DNA from: Enterovibrio norvegicus FF-33
GTDB taxonomy: Bacteria > Pseudomonadota > Gammaproteobacteria > Enterobacterales > Vibrionaceae
DNA length: 64,000 bases
Reading direction: 5' to 3'
Assembly: GCF_000286835.2 (NCBI RefSeq)
Contig: NZ_AJYD02000038.1
Coordinates: 1,034,259 to 1,098,258, forward strand
Shown here: in pieces, positions 35,589 to 44,677 of the stretch
How the letters are laid out: each line of letters opens with the position of its first letter
How positions within the stretch are numbered: the stretch's first letter is position 1
The notes under the pieces: model-generated
The model's database searches: none
Told to the model about the DNA's origin: nothing
What the model saw: only the letters and a program-made list of their open reading frames with translations
Position numbers and translations under genes: made by a program

Positions 35589-36296
35589 TTGCAATACATT
35601 CGAATCAAAGACGCGATCAAAGAGCAGATCCAAAGCGGGCAATTGGCGGCGGGTCAAAAGCTGCCTTCAGAACGAAAACTGGCAGACACCTTTAAAACGA
35701 CGCGTGTCACGCTGAGAGAAGCGCTTTCACTATTGGAAACAGATGGCCTGATCTACCGTGAAGATAGACGTGGGTGGTTCATTTCACACCGTGCACTGCA
35801 TTTGGATCTCTCATTGCCTTTTGTGTTTTCATCGGTTGCCAGCGCCCAAGGCCGCGTACCTTCCATCGAAGTTCATCGTGCTGAAAGTGTGATGGCGAAT
35901 CATGAGAGTACGACATACCTATCACTGCTACCGTTTACGGAAGTGTTTAATATTGGCCGTATTCATCGTCTTGATGGAAGGGCTGTAATGTACGCTGATC
36001 ATTATGTTCGCGCGGAGCGACTGCCTAACTTGCTCCAGCACCCACTGGATGGAAATTTGGCAGAACTCTATCGAGAGAACTGGCAGCTCAACATCAGTAA
36101 ATGCTGCTACACCGTACGATCCTCGACATTTGATGCGCTGATAGCAACAACGATAAAATCAACCGTTGGGGCGCCCTCATTGCGTATCTCTCGTGTGCAT
36201 ATTGATGAGGCAGGCGTTGCGCAGGAATATGTGATCGAACATTGGCGACACAACGCGATTTCGTTAGATATGACGGTCGGATTTGGTGATAGCTGA
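35589..36296 (+). CDS. PhnR-like GntR/UTRA regulator
   Basis: 235 aa. The GntR winged helix (KLPSERKLADTFKTTRVTLREALSLLETDGLIYREDRRGWFIS, about 25-65) and the UTRA ligand domain up to EYVIEHWRHNAISLD closely resemble PhnR, the 2-aminoethylphosphonate regulator of vibrios and Salmonella. No ATG is available: the frame has a stop eight codons upstream, and the TTG at 35589 gives the family N-terminus (MQYIRIKDAIKEQI). The expected phn genes are not in the window, so it is either an orphan or regulates something else. Confidence 0.82.
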   Translation: MQYIRIKDAIKEQIQSGQLAAGQKLPSERKLADTFKTTRVTLREALSLLETDGLIYREDRRGWFISHRALHLDLSLPFVFSSVASAQGRVPSIEVHRAESVMANHESTTYLSLLPFTEVFNIGRIHRLDGRAVMYADHYVRAERLPNLLQHPLDGNLAELYRENWQLNISKCCYTVRSSTFDALIATTIKSTVGAPSLRISRVHIDEAGVAQEYVIEHWRHNAISLDMTVGFGDS

Positions 36297-36366
36297 CTTT
36301 AGATTGAATGCTCACATCTTGTAGATAGAGTGGGATTTCTTGCTGTTATGGTCGAAATGCTTTGCG

Positions 36367-36756
36367 CTACTTCGTTTGGGCTCTGAGTTGCTGCTGGCGC
36401 TCGATACGCTGAATTTGTTTTTGCAGCGTCGCCGCATTGAAGGGTTTCACAACAAAGCCATTAACGCCATGTTGAATCAACTCTTTTACCCGCTCTTTAT
36501 CCTGCTCACAGGACACAATGAGGACTGGGGTTTGTTTTAGTCTTTCGTCACAACGCACTTCTTTGAGTAGCTCTCTGCCATCCATCTTTGGCATGTTCAG
36601 GTCCGTGATGAGCAATCCATAACTGTTCTTCTTCAACATTTGAAAGGCTTGCCATCCGTTGGTGGCTTCCTCCAAATCTAAATAGCCAATGCTTCTCAGT
36701 AAATTAAGCATGACGTGCCTCATGGATGTCATGTCATCCACGACCAGAATTTTCAT
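36367..36756 (-). CDS. CheY-like single-domain response regulator
   Basis: 129 aa, a receiver domain only. The acidic pair D7-D8, the phosphoacceptor D52 in TDLNMPKMDG and the lysine in VVKPFN are present, so it should be phosphorylated. It closely recalls chemotaxis-type CheY. No kinase gene adjoins it. It lies convergent with the PhnR-like gene and upstream (same strand) of a glycosyltransferase. Confidence 0.92.
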   Translation of the reverse strand: MKILVVDDMTSMRHVMLNLLRSIGYLDLEEATNGWQAFQMLKKNSYGLLITDLNMPKMDGRELLKEVRCDERLKQTPVLIVSCEQDKERVKELIQHGVNGFVVKPFNAATLQKQIQRIERQQQLRAQTK

Positions 36757-36928
36757 CGTTGAGCATTACCTTTATATTGGCTTCCTGAATAAAATATAGC
36801 CTAACACTCAGTAACTTCGAGAAGTGCTCCCAAGTGAGCTTGGTTGTATATTGGGCAGGTTGACTGACATCCTAGATATTCAGGGGCATAGCTGGCATTA
36901 ACACCCCTATTTTTATTCATTGAAAATT

Positions 36929-38149
36929 TTACGGATGTGACTGTGTTGGACGGGGGTTGGGCCTAGGAGACCTTGTTGAACCTTCGGCTTTCAAGGTTGA
37001 ATTCGCCAAATCGTAGAGCATACCGAAGCGAGAATGATAGGTAGGCTGGCAATGAAAATCCTGAATATAACGTCGCGCTGCTCGGCCGATTTTTAAGCGT
37101 TTGTTGTTGTCAGAAAATAGCTCTAGCAGCTGATCTTGTAGCATATTGGTTTCGGAATCGGTCGACCAATAAAGTGGATGGTCAACATCAGCATATTCAC
37201 TATCAGTTCGATGGGATGCAATTGGGAGTCCCATCGACATGGCTTCCAATACTGAAGTGTCATGCTGCTCAGGGCGTAAACAGACAAAGGCATCGATATG
37301 TGTATGAAAAAGATAATTATCCTTTAAGTGGCCACAAAAACGGATTTGTTCTTCTGCGACATTCTTACCTTCAAAACCACGGCGTAGCCTATTTAAGTGG
37401 GGGCTATTGCCGGAGACAAGCAGCAAGGTTTGTTGCTTGAACGTCGGCGAGCGCATGCACGCTGCAAAATACTCGTCGAAAAATGCTTCTAGTTTGCTTT
37501 TTCTTTGTCCGGACACATCGACGCCGATAACGAATCGGTGTGTTGGAACAGGAACGGTACCGACAAAATGATTAGTCACATTGGTGTCAATGACTTTCAA
37601 TGAAGGGCAGTATTTTCGGCTATCTACGCCACAGCGAATAAGCTGCAGTTTGTCTTTTGGGATATTTGCTACTTGGTTAAGCCACGCCTTATCCTTGTCT
37701 GATTGTGCAATGACAAAGTCAGAGGAGTAGGAAAGCGTTCGATGCATCCATTGGCGAAACCAAGCGTTAAGCCCCTTGCTTTTTTCCACGTTATTTTGAT
37801 ACATGTGCAGCTTAACGGGCACGTTTTGCCTGCGCGCGACCCATTGTATTGGAAATGTCTTATCACCATAGGTTTGGCAAACATGAGGTTTAAGCGCCAC
37901 GAGTACTTTATGGCATTCTCTTAGCCGTCTGGGTAGCGATCCTTTTAAGTCTAACTCTAAAAAACTTGCGTGGTGAGGAAGTGTTTGCGCTGAAAGTATT
38001 TTTGATTTTTTCAATACGATCAGTGTGTGCTCAAAGTAGGGTTGTGGAAAGTGACGGATGTTCGAAAAGACCTGATCATTTTGCATCGCATCGCTCAACG
38101 AGCTGACAACGTGGCAGATATGGAGTGGCTGCGGTCTGACAGACACCAT
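36929..38149 (-). CDS. Glycosyltransferase, family 4-like
   Basis: 406 aa, GT-B fold. The N-terminal domain starts HICHVVSSLSDAMQ, and the C-terminal domain has the donor-binding region RPEQHDTSVLEAMSMGLPIASH with the retaining E-x7-E motif. It would transfer a sugar from a nucleotide donor onto a polysaccharide or lipid. The ATG at 38149 has TGAGG upstream, whereas the longer frame begins with a TTG and an odd hydrophobic leader. It may work with the preceding cyclic-di-GMP gene in exopolysaccharide production; no other polysaccharide genes adjoin it. Confidence 0.85.
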   Translation of the reverse strand: MVSVRPQPLHICHVVSSLSDAMQNDQVFSNIRHFPQPYFEHTLIVLKKSKILSAQTLPHHASFLELDLKGSLPRRLRECHKVLVALKPHVCQTYGDKTFPIQWVARRQNVPVKLHMYQNNVEKSKGLNAWFRQWMHRTLSYSSDFVIAQSDKDKAWLNQVANIPKDKLQLIRCGVDSRKYCPSLKVIDTNVTNHFVGTVPVPTHRFVIGVDVSGQRKSKLEAFFDEYFAACMRSPTFKQQTLLLVSGNSPHLNRLRRGFEGKNVAEEQIRFCGHLKDNYLFHTHIDAFVCLRPEQHDTSVLEAMSMGLPIASHRTDSEYADVDHPLYWSTDSETNMLQDQLLELFSDNNKRLKIGRAARRYIQDFHCQPTYHSRFGMLYDLANSTLKAEGSTRSPRPNPRPTQSHP

Positions 38150-38344
38150 CGGGAACCTCATGCTCATGCGAAAAACGTTGAGTAATAGTCGCACAGTTGC
38201 AAGAGGCAACATTTCCGATTTCAGAGACAACGACAAAAAAAGCAACGCGCGATGTCTTGAACGACGTTGGTGTTGTGCGCGTAGGTAGGTGTCATTGAGC
38301 GAGGAAAAAAATGGAATCGCGATAAAGGCAGTGCCCGCTAGGCG

Positions 38345-40192
38345 TTATTGGGGTTCTTTATCAAGAGGAAGGTAAGGTTGTAAAATCGCGCGATTTCTTC
38401 CTCCGTGCTTTGCTTTGTACAAGCATTGATCAGCGGCTTCCAGTAGTTGGTTGGGCTGAGTATCTGCGGTGGGTTCGCAGGTAATGCCACCGATACTGAT
38501 GGTGATAATGCCGCTACTGGTGCTCCCTTGGTGGGAGACGCAAAGATCACGCACTGCTTGGCAAAGTTGCCAAGCCACTTTTTGTGTTTTTTCGAGGTCG
38601 CTGTTAGGTAGCATCAAGGAAAATTCTTCACCACCAAAACGCGCGAGTGGTGCATCCCATTGCTTCGCAATACCACTCATTGCTTGAGCAACGCGAGACA
38701 GCACTTTGTCGCCTTGCAAGTGACCATAAATGTCGTTGTAGGCTTTAAAATGATCGATATCTATCATCATGACAGACAGCATGGATTGGTCATCCACTGT
38801 GTCATACAACGCAGCGCTTAATTGGCGGCTAAATGGCCGACGATTCAACAAATGTGTCAGATCATCGGTTTCAGCTTCCACACGTAGTCTTTCATTGGCC
38901 ATGATCAGCTCTTCTTGAAGTTCAGCCATCGCATAGTGATCGCGCTCGCGAATCGTCAGCTCACTGAGCATGGTGGCAAAACGTGTCAGTAAGAGGCTTT
39001 TGTTCTCATTCCAAGTGAGAGAGCGGTGATTGTTGGTTGCAGCGAGTATACCAAAGCTCTTGCGTCCATCTGTAAGGGGGAACATTGCCAAGCTATGTAT
39101 GCCGACGTCTTTGAGGAAATCGAGCTCTGCAAGTGCGTCTTCCTCGAAATTATCGACATCAACCAGCGCCACATTCTGTGCCGCCATGAGCCAGCGTTTC
39201 ACTTTGAACATATCGCTGAAATCAATTGGGGGCTGCTCGCTGCTTTCGGGATAAGAAGCACGATATAGGATGTTGTCGTGATCGAATGAAAGCCAGAAAA
39301 TATGGTCTGATCCAAGCAGTTCTGCCATTTGAGGCATACAACATCGAACATCATGTTCAACGTTGGTTTTGTGGCCTTTCAACAGTCTGAGTGATAAATC
39401 TGCGAGCAGTTTATTGGCGAGATTTTGCCATTCAATAGCTTGAGTGCGGGCAGTGACTTCCTCTACCAGTAGCGATTTGTGTTGTTTTAACGTGCGTTCT
39501 TTTAATCGCTTTTCAATGGAATCAGCTCGTATGCGCATATAGAGTTCTTGCACCGATCTCGCCACTTGTCCTAGTTCATCTTGGTGATGAGTCAGCGAGT
39601 GTGGGATAGCAAATTTGTTGACTTTATTAAGGTCAATTTTGTCTATATTTTCGACTAATGACTTCACGCGAGTAATACACGTTTTGCCAATGATCATCAG
39701 AAGTAGCATTGCTACCAGTAAAGCTTCAACAAGGTAAACCAGTGCCGCGGGGATGGCATCGCGTAACGCGCTATTTTCAATTTCTTCAAGGTTTAAATAG
39801 ATGTCGAGTTGGCCAATACTCTCGCCTTGAGTGACAAGTGGGTATTTTTTGTATCTTCCATCTTTCCGGCTTCGTGTAATGTTGTCAGCCCAATATTGCT
39901 CTCCATCTATGCTCGTTAAATGGACGTTTTTCACAAATGGCATATCTGCAAGGCTTTGAAGCTGATGAAGAAGTAAGGACGTGTCTTCTTTTTTTAGTGA
40001 ATAACGAATGGTAGATAAAGAGCTGTCTGCTCTTTTTTCTAGCAATGAAACGGTCAAAGAATAGGTGTTCGTATAATTGATGTGTAGCTGCAAGCAGATA
40101 GAGACAACAGCGAAAGTTAAGCTTAAACCTAGGACCAGTGCGGATAATTTAGCTTGGATACTTTGGCGCGTATTAAGAAAGGTTTTTGGCAT
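38345..40192 (-). CDS. Membrane diguanylate cyclase with GAF and GGDEF domains
   Basis: 615 aa. Two membrane segments (about 15-37 and 145-168) flank a periplasmic sensor region; a HAMP-like linker follows, then a GAF domain (about 260-420) and a GGDEF domain with DDLTHLLNRR, MIDIDHFKAYND and the active-site ARFGGEEF. The feedback I-site RxxD is altered to KQWD, so product inhibition may be weak. It should make cyclic-di-GMP from GTP in response to an external or cytosolic signal. It lies next to a glycosyltransferase gene on the same strand. Confidence 0.92.
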   Translation of the reverse strand: MPKTFLNTRQSIQAKLSALVLGLSLTFAVVSICLQLHINYTNTYSLTVSLLEKRADSSLSTIRYSLKKEDTSLLLHQLQSLADMPFVKNVHLTSIDGEQYWADNITRSRKDGRYKKYPLVTQGESIGQLDIYLNLEEIENSALRDAIPAALVYLVEALLVAMLLLMIIGKTCITRVKSLVENIDKIDLNKVNKFAIPHSLTHHQDELGQVARSVQELYMRIRADSIEKRLKERTLKQHKSLLVEEVTARTQAIEWQNLANKLLADLSLRLLKGHKTNVEHDVRCCMPQMAELLGSDHIFWLSFDHDNILYRASYPESSEQPPIDFSDMFKVKRWLMAAQNVALVDVDNFEEDALAELDFLKDVGIHSLAMFPLTDGRKSFGILAATNNHRSLTWNENKSLLLTRFATMLSELTIRERDHYAMAELQEELIMANERLRVEAETDDLTHLLNRRPFSRQLSAALYDTVDDQSMLSVMMIDIDHFKAYNDIYGHLQGDKVLSRVAQAMSGIAKQWDAPLARFGGEEFSLMLPNSDLEKTQKVAWQLCQAVRDLCVSHQGSTSSGIITISIGGITCEPTADTQPNQLLEAADQCLYKAKHGGRNRAILQPYLPLDKEPQ

Positions 40193-40440
40193 GCAAGGCT
40201 CATCATAATTAACAGAACGCTGTTACTCGCAGCAGTTTACCGCAATAAATAGTCAACTCTGGCTTAAAAAATCACCAATGAGTTATTTAGCGCACTGATC
40301 GAATGGAAAACCATCGGATATAAATAAATTGTTACATTAAGGTAGCTTTCATTGGCCTCAATAATCAACGAAGTGTGAGTTTTATGACCTTGGATTTTTA
40401 ACCTTTTCTGTTTTCTGCACGAGTAGACCGTATTTCTATT

Positions 40441-40611
40441 TTATTGTTGCTTGTCTTGTAATACGCAAATTCTATGGCTGCCAGCATGAGTTTGTTTCCC
40501 CATGTCTAAGCATGCATCCAGATGGGTGAATTTTTGATATTCGACACCCAGTACAAATGCGCCGATGACGAGCACTACAACGATAATCCATCTAAAAATG
40601 TTTAACTTCAT
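40441..40611 (-). CDS. Small single-pass membrane protein
   Basis: 56-aa protein, MKLNIFRWIIVVVLVIGAFV..., one N-terminal transmembrane helix and a polar C-terminus with two or three cysteines (DACLDMGK, RICVLQD). The ATG has AAAGGAG at 11 nt. It resembles small exported proteins of vibrios without assigned function. The two cysteines could form a disulfide in the periplasm. Confidence 0.7.
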   Translation of the reverse strand: MKLNIFRWIIVVVLVIGAFVLGVEYQKFTHLDACLDMGKQTHAGSHRICVLQDKQQ

Positions 40612-40870
40612 GTAAGCTGTCGCTCCTTTGATATGCCATTAGCGCTAAGTATAAACAGGTATCTGTACTTGGATTGCATTATGGAAACTGTCTCGGGTTA
40701 CTGTACAGAATTATGTTCTGGATCATTAGACCCAGATTTACGAAAAAGAAAGAATAGATACTAATGAAAACAACAATTTATTTTGTAGTGGATTTATGGC
40801 AGCAATGAAATCTGGCTCTATACTCAGATCTTGTACACATCAGGTTTTCACATGAAGAAGAGATACCACA

Positions 40871-41218
40871 TTGAAAACTAGAAAACGAATTCGAAAGTTC
40901 TTTCCACTAGACTTTTATGGCGCAGACAGAGGTTGGCGATTCGTCATTCGAGCGTATAACACATCTGAAGTTTTTGATGCGTTAATGTGGCGCTCTTACC
41001 TTTCGGTACGCAGACAAGATTTCAATTTGTTACGCCTTGCCGTCGAAACATTTTCCTACGTCAGTGATTATTCTGAAGGACATGTCGCTGAAATCTCTGG
41101 ATCACATGGCACATTGATGCGCGTTAAAATGCTCGGGCCGGTTGTAGAAGTTGGCGCATTGAACAAGGCCTACTTGGAAAAGAAGCGCATAAACGCTGAT
41201 TGCTGCCCAGTTGGGTAA
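40871..41218 (+). CDS. Hypothetical protein
   Basis: 115 aa, basic N-terminus (MKTRKRIRKFFPLDFYG) and mixed alpha/beta pattern. The only available start is a TTG, and a stop lies just upstream in frame; the GAAGAGAT nearby is a modest ribosome site. A strong terminator follows the stop. I do not recognise the family. It precedes arsJ on the opposite strand. Confidence 0.6.
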   Translation: MKTRKRIRKFFPLDFYGADRGWRFVIRAYNTSEVFDALMWRSYLSVRRQDFNLLRLAVETFSYVSDYSEGHVAEISGSHGTLMRVKMLGPVVEVGALNKAYLEKKRINADCCPVG

Positions 41219-41272
41219 CTATGCTTATTGTTAGGGGCCGTTGCACCAGGTTCTCACCCATGCGATAGCAAA

Positions 41273-41297
41273 AAAGCCGAGTTTGAAACTCGGCTTT
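41273..41297. terminator. Bidirectional terminator
   Basis: Arms AAAGCCGAGTTT and AAACTCGGCTTT, T6 on the minus side. It ends both the hypothetical gene and the arsJ transcript. Confidence 0.85.
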
Positions 41298-41371
41298 GTT
41301 GTTTGTGATATTGCTTTTTGACGGGCAGACTTTCTGAACAAGGAAACCAATGCCTAGTGAGATGAGTGTGG

Positions 41372-42601
41372 CTAGGATGGCACTGACATTTTTTTGTCTG
41401 TAGCGGGTAGCCAGTGCGATATCACACAGGTTATGCCAAGCATTGCGCACGAAACCCATAAGCAGGCAACCAAGCCATAGTGTTGATAAATCCAGCCAGA
41501 TAGCAGAGTTCCTAGTAACCTTCCCATCGCATTCGCCATGTAATAGAACCCAACATCTAAAGATACGCCGTCTTCACGTGCATAGCTGACAATAAGATAG
41601 CTGTGAAGCGATGAGTTAACGGCGAAGATGGCGCCAAATATCAGAAGGCCAGCAACAAGGCTAATTTGCGGTGTAATGTTGTTCATTAGGGCAAGCGCAA
41701 TGAGTCCGGGGATCACGGTTAAAACGCCGACCCAGATCATGGCCGCACGCCCATCGGGTACTCTCCCTGATGTTCTTGCCGTTATCTTGGGTGCAAACCC
41801 CTGAACAACACCATATCCAATCACCCAAAGTGCCAGGAAACCGCCAACGGTCCAGTGATCCCAGCCAAATTGACTGGCAAGGAACACAGGAAGTGCGACC
41901 ACAAACCAGACATCACGTGCGCCAAATAGGAACATACGCGCCGCAGAAAGTACGTTTATGGGGGCACTCTTGGAAAATAGCTGGGTAAATTTTGGTTTGT
42001 TCTTTGCTTGTCCTATTTCGGATTTTAGGAAAAACAAGCTACCTAACCAAACCATTGTCAATGCGCCGGCCATGATGAGCACAGAGCCTTGGAATCCAAC
42101 CAATGAAAGCAATGCACCACCGAGAAAAAAACCCGCTCCTTTCAGTGCATTTTTTGAACCGGTAAGTACTGCAATCCACTTATATAACGTGCCTTCGGCA
42201 TTTGTAGGAACCAGCGCCTTAACCGCACTCTTTGCGCTCATTTTGTTTAGATCTTTGGCAATGCCTGAAAGGGCTTGTGCCGCCATGACCCAGCCAACAG
42301 TCAATATGCTTGATGGCACCATTAGCATCGCCAGAGCAACAATTTGAAGCCCTAAGCCTATGTTCATGGTGCGGTTCAAACCAATATGTGCACCTAGCCA
42401 GCCACCCACTAAGTTGGTGACAACACCAAAGAATTCATAGAACACAAACAGCAATGCAATATCGAGAGGGCTGTAACCCAAACTATGAAAATGGAGGACA
42501 ACCAGCATTCTCAATGCGCCATCGGTGAGGGTGAAAGCCCAGTAGTTACCGGTGACGACTAGGTACTGTTTTAGTTCTGATGAAAGTGCAGCAAACGGCA
42601 T
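41372..42601 (-). CDS. arsJ: Organoarsenical efflux transporter ArsJ
   Basis: 409-aa major facilitator with about 11-12 hydrophobic helices. The N-terminus (LKQYLVVTGNYWAFTLTDGALRMLVVLHFHSLGYSP) is characteristic of ArsJ, which exports 1-arseno-3-phosphoglycerate. The ATG at 42601 follows AGGAG at 10 nt; the TTG three codons earlier would leave no spacing. It sits 13 nt after the dedicated GAPDH gene, which makes the exported compound from arsenate. Confidence 0.94.
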   Translation of the reverse strand: MPFAALSSELKQYLVVTGNYWAFTLTDGALRMLVVLHFHSLGYSPLDIALLFVFYEFFGVVTNLVGGWLGAHIGLNRTMNIGLGLQIVALAMLMVPSSILTVGWVMAAQALSGIAKDLNKMSAKSAVKALVPTNAEGTLYKWIAVLTGSKNALKGAGFFLGGALLSLVGFQGSVLIMAGALTMVWLGSLFFLKSEIGQAKNKPKFTQLFSKSAPINVLSAARMFLFGARDVWFVVALPVFLASQFGWDHWTVGGFLALWVIGYGVVQGFAPKITARTSGRVPDGRAAMIWVGVLTVIPGLIALALMNNITPQISLVAGLLIFGAIFAVNSSLHSYLIVSYAREDGVSLDVGFYYMANAMGRLLGTLLSGWIYQHYGLVACLWVSCAMLGITCVISHWLPATDKKMSVPS

Positions 42602-42614
42602 GGTTTGCAAACTC

Positions 42615-43628
42615 CTATTGTGCTTTGTCGATGCGGCCGACCATCAATGCGAGTTCGGCGGTACGGTTTGCATAGCCCCACTCATTGTCGTACCAAACGT
42701 AAAGTTTAACTTGTGTGCCGTTGATCACCATGGTTGAAAGCGCGTCGATCGTGCCTGAGCGAGGGTCAGTGCGATAGTCGATAGACACTAGCGGACGTTC
42801 TTCGAAGCCCAAGATGTCCTTTAGCGGCCCTTCAGCAGCGGCTTTCAGCATCTGATTTACTTCTTGCTCGCTGGTTGGGCGGCTAACTTCAAACACGCAA
42901 TCAGTCAGTGAAGCATTGGTCAATGGAACGCGCACGGCATGGCCATTTAGCTTGCCTTTTAGCTCCGGGAATATGTGTGTAATAGCGGTGGCTGAGCCTG
43001 TGGTGGTAGGAATGAGTGAGGTACCACACGCACGGGCACGACGAAGGTCTTTATGCGGCGCATCAATAATAGTCTGCGTATTAGTAATATCGTGAATGGT
43101 TGTCATTGAACCATGAACGATACCCAATTGCTCATGGATAACTTTCACCACGGGTGCAAGACAGTTTGTGGTGCAAGATGCTGCGGTCACAATGCGATGA
43201 TCATCTGGAACATATTGATCATGGTTAACACCCATGACCACATTAAGTACGCCATCTTCTTTCACTGGCGCAGTCACTACAACACGCTTTACACCTTGCT
43301 CTAAATAGGTGTTTAGCAGTGCCTTTGTCTTCATTTGCCCCGATGCTTCAATCACTAAATCACAGCCAGACCAATCGGTATCTCCAATGGCGCGGTTTTG
43401 GCTGCATTGAATCACGGTGTCACCCACGATGATTTGATTGTCTTGCGCTTTGGCTTCGTGGTGCCAACGACCGTGCACAGAGTCGAAGTTGGCTAAGTGA
43501 GCCAGTGTTGCCGCATCGCCAGCTGGATCGTTAATGGCGACAAATTCTACGTCACTTTGATCGAATGCTGCACGGAAAGAGAGGCGTCCCATCCGTCCAA
43601 ATCCATTGATACCGATTTTGATAGTCAT
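42615..43628 (-). CDS. ArsJ-associated glyceraldehyde-3-phosphate dehydrogenase
   Basis: 337-aa GAPDH with [16 protein letters not shown] and the catalytic cysteine in [11 protein letters not shown]. With arsenate instead of phosphate the enzyme forms 1-arseno-3-phosphoglycerate, which ArsJ expels; the released compound hydrolyses outside the cell. The adjacency is the established arsenate-resistance pair. An ArsR gene is usually next to it but is absent here. Confidence 0.94.
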   Translation of the reverse strand: MTIKIGINGFGRMGRLSFRAAFDQSDVEFVAINDPAGDAATLAHLANFDSVHGRWHHEAKAQDNQIIVGDTVIQCSQNRAIGDTDWSGCDLVIEASGQMKTKALLNTYLEQGVKRVVVTAPVKEDGVLNVVMGVNHDQYVPDDHRIVTAASCTTNCLAPVVKVIHEQLGIVHGSMTTIHDITNTQTIIDAPHKDLRRARACGTSLIPTTTGSATAITHIFPELKGKLNGHAVRVPLTNASLTDCVFEVSRPTSEQEVNQMLKAAAEGPLKDILGFEERPLVSIDYRTDPRSGTIDALSTMVINGTQVKLYVWYDNEWGYANRTAELALMVGRIDKAQ

Positions 43629-43674
43629 GCTTTGTCCTTATCATTCACACTGAAAGCTTTAATATTTGGAAAAT

Positions 43675-43696
43675 CATATATACGAAATAACATATG
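43675..43696. promoter_or_regulatory. AT-rich dyad upstream of the arsenate-resistance pair
   Basis: CATAT and ATATG bracket an 12-nt interior about 47 nt upstream of the GAPDH start. It has the AT-rich imperfect-palindrome look of ArsR operators, and ArsR is otherwise missing from the locus. Weak evidence. Confidence 0.3.
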
Positions 43697-44089
43697 TAAA
43701 GTGAAGATTTGTTGACAAGGTATGAAGCAGGGTAGAGAAAGCTGAAAAATGTGGCGTGTTATCTCCTATGAAATATCACGCTTACCGATAAGAAGTGGCG
43801 AGAATGGCTCCCTAAAGGTATTAATCATGTCTGAATCGCATATTTTTAAATCATAATCGTAACAATATGTTTCCATCGGTAACAAATGCACAAGTTGTTA
43901 ACGTGCGGAAGTATGTCTAAGTGATAGAAAAACCGCAAGATAGCTTCTGCTAATACCCTGAATTGGCGTTATTATGTTGCAGGGTTGTAACATTTGGCGT
44001 TTTAGCACTCTGCGCAAAACTATGTAAAAATAGACCCAAGCGAGCAAATATTGCTCAACCCTCTATTAACCCTTTATGTAGGAGTAGAA

Positions 44090-44458
44090 ATGGCCTTTTT
44101 CGCGGTTGTTTTTCTGTCTGTTGTTGGTGGCATCCTTGCTGGTGATCATTTTCACTCGTACATGGTGGGCTTTTCACTAGCGACACTGGCCGTTGGTTGT
44201 TGTTACTGGCTGAGTTTTCGCCATACCAACTACCCACAACTTGCGCTTCTTATGCTTTGCTCGGGATTTGCCGTAAAAATGGGCATTACGGTATTCGGTG
44301 TGATGTGGAGTTTGGAACGTGACCTGCTGACATCGCCATTTGTTTTTGCGTTGTCATACCTATTCTTCTCCTTGGTAGCGACATACGGTTACTTTAAATA
44401 CCGAGAATATGTTGGTAAACGTATTGAAGCGGTGAAAACCAGCCTTCAAAGCAGCTAG
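44090..44458 (+). CDS. Four-helix inner-membrane protein, AtpI-like appearance
   Basis: 122 aa with four hydrophobic helices and a charged tail (KYREYVGKRIEAVK). The ATG at 44090 has TAGGAG at 5 nt, so the upstream codons are leader. The KMGITVFGVM segment in helix 3 recalls ATP-synthase subunit I proteins, but no atp genes adjoin it. The function is unknown. Confidence 0.65.
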   Translation: MAFFAVVFLSVVGGILAGDHFHSYMVGFSLATLAVGCCYWLSFRHTNYPQLALLMLCSGFAVKMGITVFGVMWSLERDLLTSPFVFALSYLFFSLVATYGYFKYREYVGKRIEAVKTSLQSS

Positions 44459-44489
44459 TAGCTAGCGGCTAAATATAGAATATCCAGTT

Positions 44490-44520
44490 ATGAAGGTGGC
44501 TTATGCCACCTTCATTGTTT
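44490..44520 (+). terminator. Terminator after the membrane-protein gene
   Basis: Arms ATGAAGGTGGC and GCCACCTTCAT around TTAT, followed by TGTTTGT. Confidence 0.75.
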
Positions 44521-44677
44521 GTACCCTCCGCAATGTATTACCCACACTATTTGTACTAACCCCTTTGCCTGTTCGTGCCTGTCTTTGCACATTCGTTCCG
44601 TCTATATACTCAAGCTTGTGAATGAATATCTACTACAATTTAAGTGGCTCAAAAATAAGACTAAGTGTCAGGTATAC

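Noticed and set aside
44519-44677. N-terminal extension of the PAS-GGDEF protein
   Set aside because: These codons begin at the previous gene's terminator and lack a ribosome site; the ATG at 44678 begins the membrane anchor.
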